Under the pieces are notes generated by a model. The model made no database searches. It saw only the letters and a list, made by a program, of their open reading frames with translations, and was not told the origin of the DNA. A stretch of DNA of 64,000 nucleotides. Source: Njordibacter sp028825405. Lineage in GTDB: Bacteria > Pseudomonadota > Gammaproteobacteria > Pseudomonadales > Balneatricaceae. The stretch covers positions 806,001-870,000 of the forward strand of contig NZ_CP159829.1 in NCBI RefSeq assembly GCF_047730065.1. The letters are read 5' to 3'. A program made the position numbers and the translations under genes. This document shows positions 53,482 to 61,167 of the stretch, in pieces; within the stretch, counting starts at the first letter, position 1, and each line of letters starts with the position of its first letter.

Positions 53482-54681
53482 CTAATCAGCCTCCACCATC
53501 TGTTGATTGGTCTGAGTTAGGGTGCCCGCAGAGGGTGGAACGTCTAACGAGGTCACCGGGAGGGTTCTGCGTAACTGATTGTGAAAGGCGCAGGTCCCCA
53601 TCTCTAAATCAGACATGATTGCCCCATTAAAGGCACTTGAGCGCATGCCTTCTGCTGACCACTTAACAAGTTGCATATCTTCTTCACCTACCATTATATT
53701 AATTTGTCGATTGAATTCTCGTGCACTTTTCATCTTGGGCCGTTCATCTGCTAGCGCATAGCTGCGTCCAGCCATGGCACTTTTTTGAAAGCCAATGGGG
53801 TAAGAGTGATAAATTTCAATTTGGTCAGGGAAAAGTGTGATCACGAAGCCTGGAAATGTGGACCAGTAAATCCATTGCCGTTGATGTGAGGGGGGCAGAT
53901 AACTCTCTTTGGGTAGTGTATCCACATAATCCTGATTAAGTTGAGATTTATGTTTGCCAGCATCAATATCACCATATGAACGACTCACTTTATCGTTTAG
54001 TACCTGATCTTTATAACTTCTGCCCACTAAGTCGTAGTAATCTTTATGTCCCATGGGTACATGATATCCCTCACTATCAATATCAACGATCGACTTCCAA
54101 TCACAGTTAAATTTCATCGTCCAGGGCTCATTAATTGGCTGCATGTCTTCAATTTTATAGAGTGAAATCTCTGCTTCAGCCTCTTTAAATGTTTCTGCAA
54201 TACTAGGGCCACTGCCAAAAAATCGGATAAAGATCATACCGTGCCATAGTTCGCATTCGATAGGCTTTAACCCCAGAGTAGACTTGTCGATAACAGGAAA
54301 TGTTTCGGCCCGAGGAATATTCTTTAAGCGTCCATCAAGATGATAAGACCAGCCATGAAAAGGACACACTAATGCATTTCTGCAATGACCTTTATCATCG
54401 GGAACCACTCTTGATGCACGATGGTTACAGACGTTGTGAAAGGCCCGTACAACACAATCTTCGCCACGAATAATGAGCGCACGTTCATTGGCCATTTCCA
54501 TACATTGGTAATCTCCTGCTTCAGCAAGCTCCGAGATATGGCCAGCCCACAACCAGCTTTGCAAGAAAACACTATTGATTTCTAGATCCGTTAGTTCAGC
54601 GTTATTATAGGTCCATGCAGGCAAGCCTTGGCGAGCATTTTTTGCTTGTGCATAGACACTTTCTGGACTCTTAAAACTCAT
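53482..54681 (-). CDS. Rieske non-heme iron oxygenase, quaternary-ammonium type
   Basis: Oxygenase component of 399 residues. Rieske cluster ligands C85/H87 (CNHRASRVV) and C106/H109 (CPFHGWSY). The mononuclear iron site reads E204-G-Y-H207-x4-H212: the bridging acid is Glu, where most ring-hydroxylating enzymes have Asp. I recall Glu there in carnitine monooxygenase CntA and betaine-type demethylases. ATG 54681 has GGGAG 8 nt upstream; a TTG at 54696 is unlikely. Downstream of the aminotransferase in one unit. No reductase partner gene is visible in the window. Likely N-dealkylation of a trimethylammonium or N-methyl compound (inference). Confidence 0.8.
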   Translation of the reverse strand: MSFKSPESVYAQAKNARQGLPAWTYNNAELTDLEINSVFLQSWLWAGHISELAEAGDYQCMEMANERALIIRGEDCVVRAFHNVCNHRASRVVPDDKGHCRNALVCPFHGWSYHLDGRLKNIPRAETFPVIDKSTLGLKPIECELWHGMIFIRFFGSGPSIAETFKEAEAEISLYKIEDMQPINEPWTMKFNCDWKSIVDIDSEGYHVPMGHKDYYDLVGRSYKDQVLNDKVSRSYGDIDAGKHKSQLNQDYVDTLPKESYLPPSHQRQWIYWSTFPGFVITLFPDQIEIYHSYPIGFQKSAMAGRSYALADERPKMKSAREFNRQINIMVGEEDMQLVKWSAEGMRSSAFNGAIMSDLEMGTCAFHNQLRRTLPVTSLDVPPSAGTLTQTNQQMVEAD

Positions 54682-54707
54682 TGTTACAGCTCCCAAAATA
54701 CATACAC

Positions 54708-56090
54708 TTAAACGCTTTTAAAGGTCCCGTCAGCGATGCAATCCTGCATGGCTAACTCTACGCCTTTGTAGAGAATATCGACTAAATCATCGACCTGTGC
54801 TTTGGTAATAATCAGTGGGGGCGATAAAACACACATATTGGCGAGTGGTCGAACAATTAAGCCCATGGCTTGGCAATGTTGGTCAATGCGCTCACCAATT
54901 TCATAGTCCATTTCTAGGTCGTCTGCCCCTTTAGTGAGTTCGCACTCAACACACGCCATTAGGCCCAGGCCACGGACATCTCGAACAATGGGGATATCAT
55001 AAAGTGATTTAATTCTTTGTTGGAAATAAGCACCGACTTCGCGCGCATTTTCACAAAGTTTTTCACGCTTTATTATTTCGAGATTTTTTAATCCTGCGGC
55101 AGCGGCAACCGGATGACCTGAATAAGTAAATCCATTCGAAAATATAGCACTTTCAAGGTCTGGGTTATTGAATTCATTGAGTAATCTATCTGAAACCAAA
55201 AAAGCTCCCATAGGGATGTAAGCTGAAGTTAAACCTTTGGCCGTGGTGATAATATCAGGCACAATGTCAAACACAGCCTCGGAGGCAAAAATATGCCCAA
55301 GTCTACCAAAGGAAGTAACGACCTCATCGGATATATAAAGCACGTCGTATTGATGGCATACGTCAAGGCAACGCTTGTGATAGCCTTTGGGCGGAACAAT
55401 GACGCCACCAGAAGCAAGGATGGGTTCAGCAACAAAAACGGCGACCTTATCCGCTCCCAATTCAATAATTTTATTTTCTAGGTCGGCAACACATTGATCG
55501 AGAAAATCTGCGTCAGTCATCTGCTCTGGTTTAAACAGCGGGTGGGGTGCGGGAATGTGGTGCACAAGGTCAGTTGCAAAGTCGAGATAGTTTTTATCGC
55601 GCTCTTTGCCAGACACACTTGCAGACAGATACGTGCTGCCGTGATAGCCCTTTAACCGAGAAATGATTTTTTTCTTTTCAGGTTTGCCCCGATAATTATT
55701 ATAAAACTGTACAAAGCGCAAAGCAGAATCAACAGCTGTTGATCCGCACGTGGTGAGGAATGCGTGGTTAAGATCACCTGGCCCTTCAGCTGCAAGAGCT
55801 TCACTAAATTGTGCGGCTGGGCTGGTGGCCATCGACCATGGTGAGGTAAACGGTAACTGCATGACCTGATCATAAATGGCCTGTGCCATTTCCTTGCGAC
55901 CATGCCCAATATTAACGCACCACATGCCGGAGGGACCGTCTATTAAACGATTACCCTGACTATCGTAAAGATAAATCCCATCGCCTTTTTCAACCACGGT
56001 GCGCTGATTATTTCCCAAGTTTTGAAAATTGTCCCACGGGTGGATAAATAGATTGTCCTGCTTTTGAACCTGCGAAGTAGGGTTATTCAT
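54708..56090 (-). CDS. Class III omega-aminotransferase
   Basis: PLP aminotransferase of 460 residues. GPSGMWCVNIGHGRKEMA, TTCGSTAVDSALRF (phosphate site), SRLKGYHGSTYLSASVSG, aspartate in YISDEVVTSFGRLG and PLP lysine K285 in TTAKGLTSAYIPMG. Such enzymes transaminate terminal amines (putrescine, beta-alanine, taurine) with pyruvate or 2-oxoglutarate. First gene of the aminotransferase-Rieske unit, divergent from a BetI-like repressor with an inverted repeat between them. Exact substrate unknown. Confidence 0.88.
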   Translation of the reverse strand: MNNPTSQVQKQDNLFIHPWDNFQNLGNNQRTVVEKGDGIYLYDSQGNRLIDGPSGMWCVNIGHGRKEMAQAIYDQVMQLPFTSPWSMATSPAAQFSEALAAEGPGDLNHAFLTTCGSTAVDSALRFVQFYNNYRGKPEKKKIISRLKGYHGSTYLSASVSGKERDKNYLDFATDLVHHIPAPHPLFKPEQMTDADFLDQCVADLENKIIELGADKVAVFVAEPILASGGVIVPPKGYHKRCLDVCHQYDVLYISDEVVTSFGRLGHIFASEAVFDIVPDIITTAKGLTSAYIPMGAFLVSDRLLNEFNNPDLESAIFSNGFTYSGHPVAAAAGLKNLEIIKREKLCENAREVGAYFQQRIKSLYDIPIVRDVRGLGLMACVECELTKGADDLEMDYEIGERIDQHCQAMGLIVRPLANMCVLSPPLIITKAQVDDLVDILYKGVELAMQDCIADGTFKSV

Positions 56091-56142
56091 AGATCTCCAA
56101 GAGCCAGTTCAGGGGTATGTGTTTAGCTTATTACTATAACTT

Positions 56143-56160
56143 ACTGAGTAAATACTCAGT
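56143..56160. promoter_or_regulatory. Inverted-repeat operator between aminotransferase and tetR genes
   Basis: ACTGAGTA-AA-TACTCAGT is a perfect 8-bp inverted repeat with a 2-bp spacer, in the 140-bp divergent promoter region. Size and symmetry suit a TetR-family operator; the adjacent BetI-like protein is the natural binder. Confidence 0.6.
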
Positions 56161-56230
56161 CAATTTATACTGGACAAAACTTTATTTGTCAATAATAATG
56201 AAGTCATAAAGCGATCGATAAGGAGCGTCA

Positions 56231-56905
56231 ATGGACGTGGCTCTAGTCCAAAAAAGCACTCAGTCACACCGAAGTAGAGCGGTTCAATCACTACTTCGAA
56301 AGCAACAGTTAATTGGCTCTACCATTGAATGTATAGACCAGTTCGGCTTGTCACAAACGACCATAGCCAAAATAGCTCTACATGCAGGTGTATCGCAGGG
56401 GGTGGTTATCTTTCACTTTCAAACTAAGGAACTGTTACTTGAGCAGGTTCTGCGGGTTTTGTCCAAGGCCTACACTGACAATTGGAAATCGGCAATTGCT
56501 TTAGCTGGAGAGGCCCCTATTGATCAATTGTGTTCAATCGTTTTATCAGCATTTAGCCCAGAAGTGTGTAATCGTAAAAATGTGGGAGTGTGGTATGCAT
56601 TTTGGGGTGCGTCACAATCGAGGCCAACCTATCAAGAAGTCTGTGGTCAAACAGATAGGGAGTTTTCATCGACACTGCTAAGTTTATGCACCCAATTATG
56701 TGTGGGTGTAAAGACGTCTGTGTCGGCTGAAGTTGCTGCTATGGGCATCGAAGGGATGCTCGATGGTTTGTGGCAAAGTTGCCTTATCGAAGAAAGTAAA
56801 TTCAGCCCAAAAGAGGCGAATAAAACAGTGTTTGCTCTAATGGAACTTATGTTTCCGTTGGAGAAAAACACCATAGAGGAGTATAAAGTGTCATTAGTGA
56901 CATAA
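56231..56905 (+). CDS. TetR-family regulator, BetI-like
   Basis: 224 residues. HTH ~35-80: STIECIDQFGLSQTTIAKIA and GVSQGVVIFHFQTKELLLEQ. The C-terminal domain has GVWYAFWGASQSRPTYQEV and GIEGMLDGLWQSCL, the pattern of BetI, the choline-responsive repressor of betaine synthesis. About 25 residues longer than BetI at the N-terminus. AGGAG precedes ATG 56231. Divergent from the aminotransferase-Rieske unit and ahead of the second importer, so it may control both in response to a quaternary amine. Confidence 0.85.
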   Translation: MDVALVQKSTQSHRSRAVQSLLRKQQLIGSTIECIDQFGLSQTTIAKIALHAGVSQGVVIFHFQTKELLLEQVLRVLSKAYTDNWKSAIALAGEAPIDQLCSIVLSAFSPEVCNRKNVGVWYAFWGASQSRPTYQEVCGQTDREFSSTLLSLCTQLCVGVKTSVSAEVAAMGIEGMLDGLWQSCLIEESKFSPKEANKTVFALMELMFPLEKNTIEEYKVSLVT

Positions 56906-56952
56906 AAAATAATAAATAGTTTTAATTAATTATTGGACTTGTTACCATGACT

Positions 56953-56981
56953 ATTATTATGAACAAAGTGTTCAAAATAAT
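56953..56981. promoter_or_regulatory. Dyad upstream of the PotF-like gene
   Basis: ATTATTATGAAC (56953-56964) and 56970-56981 are complementary at 11 of 12 positions around a 5-nt spacer. No T-run follows. It lies ~30 bp before the PotF-like start, so an operator is more likely than a terminator of the tetR transcript. It differs from the 56143 operator. Confidence 0.4.
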
Positions 56982-57012
56982 AGACATCTAAAACATGTAA
57001 ATTGGAGAGAAC

Positions 57013-58131
57013 ATGAAATATAAAAACAAAAAGTTCGTTCAACACCTAACAGGTGGAACCATAGCCTTTAGCCTTTTGGTGGGTGCATCTACTGTACAAG
57101 CTGCAGGTGTACTTAATGTAACTAACTGGGCAGAGTATATTGCTGAGGACACTATCGCGAATTTTGAAAAAGAATTTGACGTTAAGGTGACCTATGATAA
57201 CTATGACTCAGAGGAATCCATTCAGTCAAAATTGCTCGCTGGCAGTTCTGGCTATGATGTGGTGAGTCACTCAAGTAGTGCAGTTGCAAGGTTACTCCCT
57301 GCCAATATTCTGCAAAAGCTTGATAAATCCAAACTGCCTAATCTCAAACATATAATGGATAGCCTTGATCAGCAAATGGATTCTAATATAGATCCAGGTA
57401 ATCATTATTTCACACCTTATATGTGGGGCACACACGGTGTAACTTACAATAAGGCATTGGTTCTAGAAACCTACCCAGACGCTCCCATTGGATCAATGGA
57501 TATGGTTTTTGATCCAGTTCATATGGAAAAACTGGGAAAGTGTGGCGTAGCCTTTTTGGACTCGCCCACAGACATCCTGCCCATGGCGTTGGCACATATG
57601 GGACTAGACCCCTATTCAGCGAACAAGGCGGACTATGCCGCTGCTGAAGAAATGTTGTCTGCCATTCGACCTTACGTCAAAACTTTCGACAATTACGCCT
57701 ACAATCAAATGCCACTGAAAGAGTTTTGTATTGCAGTGACCTGGGGACCAGATGGTTTATTAGCCATGTCCGGTGCCGAAGAAGCAAACACTGGTGTAGA
57801 GCTTGAGTTTTTCGTACCACCAGGAAACGGCAAGGCAATGTTGTGGATTGATGGTCTGGTGATTCCATCAGATGCGAAGAATGTTGAAAATGCACACTTG
57901 TTCATCAACTATATGATGCGTCCTGAGGTAGCGGCAGCTAATAGTAATTACACTTGGTATGCCAGCGGCAACAAGAGTGCCTTTGACTTGATTGATACAG
58001 CAGTGACAGGGAGCCCAGCAGCTTACCCCACTGCCGAATCGGTTGCGCAAATGTACACATATAAAGCGATCCCAAGAAAAATACAGAAAGCACGGACTCG
58101 CGCTTGGACAAAGTTTAAATCTGGCCAATAA
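57013..58131 (+). CDS. Periplasmic polyamine-binding protein, PotF/SpuD-like
   Basis: 372 residues with a Sec signal peptide (hydrophobic IAFSLLVGASTVQA, cleavage near residue 31). Very like E. coli PotF: LNVTNWAEYIAEDTIANFEK, SKLLAGSSGYDVV, YMWGTHGVTYNK, CGVAFLDSPTDILPMALAHMG, and the C-terminus RKIQKARTRAWTKFKSGQ. Ligand-site residues W/Y of NWAEY, W/D of VTWGPDG and the D of WIDGLVIP line up with PotF, so a cationic amine ligand is expected. GGAGAG precedes the start. Confidence 0.92.
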   Translation: MKYKNKKFVQHLTGGTIAFSLLVGASTVQAAGVLNVTNWAEYIAEDTIANFEKEFDVKVTYDNYDSEESIQSKLLAGSSGYDVVSHSSSAVARLLPANILQKLDKSKLPNLKHIMDSLDQQMDSNIDPGNHYFTPYMWGTHGVTYNKALVLETYPDAPIGSMDMVFDPVHMEKLGKCGVAFLDSPTDILPMALAHMGLDPYSANKADYAAAEEMLSAIRPYVKTFDNYAYNQMPLKEFCIAVTWGPDGLLAMSGAEEANTGVELEFFVPPGNGKAMLWIDGLVIPSDAKNVENAHLFINYMMRPEVAAANSNYTWYASGNKSAFDLIDTAVTGSPAAYPTAESVAQMYTYKAIPRKIQKARTRAWTKFKSGQ

Positions 58132-58139
58132 TATCGCAA

Positions 58140-58177
58140 GCCTTACAGCTACCGTTCTAGAACGGTAGCTGTAAGGC
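58140..58177 (+). repeat. 38-bp perfect palindrome between PotF- and PotG-like genes
   Basis: Arms 58140-58158 and 58159-58177 are exact reverse complements (19 bp each, no spacer; centre TTCTAGAA). It starts 8 bp after the binding-protein stop and ends 36 bp before the ATPase gene. As RNA it forms a very stable hairpin without a T-run, so it more likely protects the upstream mRNA or attenuates downstream expression than terminates fully. Confidence 0.95.
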
Positions 58178-58213
58178 CTGTGACCTATTAATATCAGCCA
58201 CTGGATTTTCACG

Positions 58214-59356
58214 ATGTCACAACCAACTAATTATTCTTATAGACCTTGGCTCGATGGTGACGCTGAGCCATTTATCAAAATTCGCAATGTTACTAAAAAA
58301 TTCGGCGAATTCACTGCAGTAGACAATATTGATCTCGATATTTACAAAGGCGAATTATTTTCCTTACTAGGTGGATCTGGTTGTGGAAAAACAACCTTAT
58401 TGCGCATGCTGGCCGGATTTGAACCTCCATCAAGTGGCACTATTTATATTGACGGTGTTGATATGACCGATGTGCCTCCCTATGCTCGGCCTATCAATAT
58501 GATGTTTCAATCTTACGCACTATTCCCGCATATGACGGTTGAACAAAATGTTGCCTATGGACTTAAACGCGATAAAATTCCAAAGGACGAAATTACACGG
58601 CGTGTTGACGAAATTCTCAGCATGGTTGAATTATCAGATTTTATTAAGCGCAAACCCCATCAACTTTCGGGTGGGCAGCGACAACGTGTTGCCCTTGCTC
58701 GTGCTCTGGTTAAGCGGCCTAAAGTACTTTTACTCGATGAACCCTTAGGAGCATTAGACAAACGCTTAAGGGAGCAGACGCAATTTGAGTTAATCAACAT
58801 TCAAGATCAACTTGGCGTGACCTTCGTCGTTGTGACCCATGATCAGGAAGAAGCCATGACCTTGTCGACCCGCATGGCGATGATGGATGCAGGCAAGTTT
58901 CAGCAAATTGGCACCCCGACAGAAGTCTATGAGTACCCTGAATCACGGTTGGTAGCCAACTTCATTGGTTCAGCAAATATGTTTGAGGGCCGGGTGAGCC
59001 AAAGTGGGCCTGATCATGTGGTTGTTACCAGTAAAGAGTTAGGTGTCGAGTTTAATACTGAACACACTAATTCAATTATCGAGGGGACAAAAGTCTGGAT
59101 CGCAGTGCGCCCAGAAAAAATCACCCTATCAAAAACACCTTTGGATGTGACAACTAACCAGCTTAAAGGAGTTGTCGTTGATATTGGCTACCATGGTAAA
59201 ACTTCCACCTATCGAATACGCATTAGCAACGATCAAATTATTGAAGTGAGCGTGCCGAGTCAAAAGCGCCCAAAGGGTGATCGACAATCGATAGATTGGG
59301 ATGAAGAAATTTATATGAACTGGGACCAATCCAACGCCGTGGTGCTGATGAAATGA
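58214..59356 (+). CDS. Polyamine ABC transporter ATPase, PotG-like
   Basis: 380 residues. Walker A GGSGCGKTT (residues ~53-61), signature LSGGQRQRVALARAL, Walker B LLLDEPLGALD, H-loop VTHDQEEAMTLS, then a TOBE domain (VRPEKITLSK, GYHGKTSTYRIRI). The N-terminal PWLDGDAEPFIKIRNVTKKF matches PotG. Overlaps the next permease gene by 4 bp (ATGA). Second gene of the potFGHI-like operon. Confidence 0.93.
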   Translation: MSQPTNYSYRPWLDGDAEPFIKIRNVTKKFGEFTAVDNIDLDIYKGELFSLLGGSGCGKTTLLRMLAGFEPPSSGTIYIDGVDMTDVPPYARPINMMFQSYALFPHMTVEQNVAYGLKRDKIPKDEITRRVDEILSMVELSDFIKRKPHQLSGGQRQRVALARALVKRPKVLLLDEPLGALDKRLREQTQFELINIQDQLGVTFVVVTHDQEEAMTLSTRMAMMDAGKFQQIGTPTEVYEYPESRLVANFIGSANMFEGRVSQSGPDHVVVTSKELGVEFNTEHTNSIIEGTKVWIAVRPEKITLSKTPLDVTTNQLKGVVVDIGYHGKTSTYRIRISNDQIIEVSVPSQKRPKGDRQSIDWDEEIYMNWDQSNAVVLMK

Positions 59357-60312
59357 GCGCTGCGAATAATGCCAATCATGCGGTGGGGCAGTTAGTCAGC
59401 AGATTGCTATTACGCTTGGTTGACCTCTTGCAGTCGCACTGGAAGGTGATTGTGGTTGGTATTCCCTTTTTTTGGCTACTGTTGTTTTTTTTGGCACCAT
59501 TTATTATTGTGATTAAGATCAGTCTTGCTGAATCTTTGATCGCAAGCCCACCTTACTCACCGTTGTACGAACGAGCCGAAGACGGTGTGCTCAGCATTAG
59601 AGTGATTTTTGAAAACTATAGCTATCTTTGGGAAGATGATCTTTACCTCAATAGCTATATTAATTCGGTAAAGATAGCGTCTGTATCAACTGTGTTTTGC
59701 TTACTTATCGGCTACCCGATGGCTTATGGCATTGCCCGTTCTAACCCGACCACCAAAAATATCTTGTTAATGTTGGTCATTTTACCATTTTGGACGTCAT
59801 TTCTTTTGCGAGTCTATGCCTGGATGGGTTTGCTAGCAGATCAAGGGACAATTAATAGCCTCCTGATTTGGCTGGGCGTCATTGATGAACCGATTCGGAT
59901 GCTCTATTCAGAATTGGCAGTTTATATTGGTATTGTGTATTCCTACCTACCATTTATGATCTTACCTTTGTATGCGAATATGGAAAAGCTTGATGTAGCC
60001 CTCGACGAGGCGGCCGCAGATTTGGGTGCTAAACCTACCATCGCATTTCTTACGGTAACTCTGCCGTTAACCTTGCCCGGTATTATTGCCGGTTCCTTGT
60101 TAGTTTTTATCCCAGCGACGGGTGAATTCGTTATTCCAGATTTATTGGGTGGTGGAAATGTGTTGATGATTGGTAGAATTCTGTCAGATGAATTTAACGC
60201 CAATAGCGATTGGCCGTTAGCCTCTGCTGTGGCCATTGTGTTGCTCATCGTTTTGGTATTACCGATGGTGCTATATCAGCGGATTCAGGCACGTGAAAGG
60301 GGTAATCTATGA
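59353..60312 (+). CDS. Polyamine ABC transporter permease, PotH-like
   Basis: 319 residues, about six membrane helices. VIVVGIPFFWLLLFFLAPFI near the N-terminus, LPFWTSFLLRVYAWMGLL, EAA motif DEAAADLGAKPTIAFLTVTLP, and PATGEFVIPDLLGGGNVLM, all as in PotH. It starts within the PotG-like stop and ends with a 4-bp overlap into the PotI-like gene, so translation is coupled. Confidence 0.93.
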   Translation: MSAANNANHAVGQLVSRLLLRLVDLLQSHWKVIVVGIPFFWLLLFFLAPFIIVIKISLAESLIASPPYSPLYERAEDGVLSIRVIFENYSYLWEDDLYLNSYINSVKIASVSTVFCLLIGYPMAYGIARSNPTTKNILLMLVILPFWTSFLLRVYAWMGLLADQGTINSLLIWLGVIDEPIRMLYSELAVYIGIVYSYLPFMILPLYANMEKLDVALDEAAADLGAKPTIAFLTVTLPLTLPGIIAGSLLVFIPATGEFVIPDLLGGGNVLMIGRILSDEFNANSDWPLASAVAIVLLIVLVLPMVLYQRIQARERGNL

Positions 60313-61133
60313 AGCAACGCCGCTCAACATTGGTCCTGTCGATGCTGTGCTTTGGTTTAGCATTTCTTTACATTCCCATGATTTTACTGATTATTTATTC
60401 GTTTAACTATTCAAAGCTTGTGCCTGTATGGGGTGGTTTTTCAACGCGTTGGTATACCGTATTGTTTGAAAGTGAAGAGATGTGGGCGGCGTTGGGTTTA
60501 AGCTTACGCATCGCCTTGGTTAATGCGACGTTTGCGATGATACTGGGAACGCTTGCTGGTATTGCCTTGGTGCGTTTTGGACGGTTTCGAGGGCGTACAC
60601 TGTTTACAGGCTTGATTACGGCACCGTTGGTGATGCCTGAAGTAATCACGGGTTTGTCATTGCTGCTGTTGTTTATTGCTTTAAGTCATGCATTTGGCTG
60701 GCCACAGCGGGGCTTTACCACCATCACCATTGCTCACATAACCTTTTCCATGGCCTATGTTGCGGTTATTATTCAGTCACGACTCTCTGGCATGGGTACT
60801 GATTTAGAGGATGCCGCTCAGGATCTGGGTGCTCGGCCTTTAAGAGTCATGTTTGACATTACACTGCCACTATTGGCCCCCGGCATGGTTGCAGGATGGC
60901 TATTGGCATTTACTCTATCAATTGATGACTTAATTATTGCCAGTTTTGTGTCTGGGCCTGGGTCCAATACTCTGCCTATGCTCATTTACTCACGGGTAAA
61001 AGTAGGTTTGCGTCCTGATATTAATGCACTGGCAACGATTATGATCGTGATGGTCAGCATTGGCGTATTACTCGCATGTTGGTTAATGATCCGCCAAAAG
61101 CATTTACTAGAGAGTGATGCGAACACTAAGTAA
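60309..61133 (+). CDS. Polyamine ABC transporter permease, PotI-like
   Basis: 274 residues. LVLSMLCFGLAFLYIPMILL, FNYSKLVPVWGGFSTRWY, EAA motif EDAAQDLGARPLRVMFDITLP, and SIDDLIIASFVSGPGSNTLP follow PotI closely. Last transporter gene; the second TMADH-like gene starts 35 bp later in the same direction, so import and oxidation are probably co-transcribed. Confidence 0.93.
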   Translation: MKQRRSTLVLSMLCFGLAFLYIPMILLIIYSFNYSKLVPVWGGFSTRWYTVLFESEEMWAALGLSLRIALVNATFAMILGTLAGIALVRFGRFRGRTLFTGLITAPLVMPEVITGLSLLLLFIALSHAFGWPQRGFTTITIAHITFSMAYVAVIIQSRLSGMGTDLEDAAQDLGARPLRVMFDITLPLLAPGMVAGWLLAFTLSIDDLIIASFVSGPGSNTLPMLIYSRVKVGLRPDINALATIMIVMVSIGVLLACWLMIRQKHLLESDANTK

Positions 61134-61167
61134 AGTAATCAATATTAATTGCCATGGGGCAAAGTAA

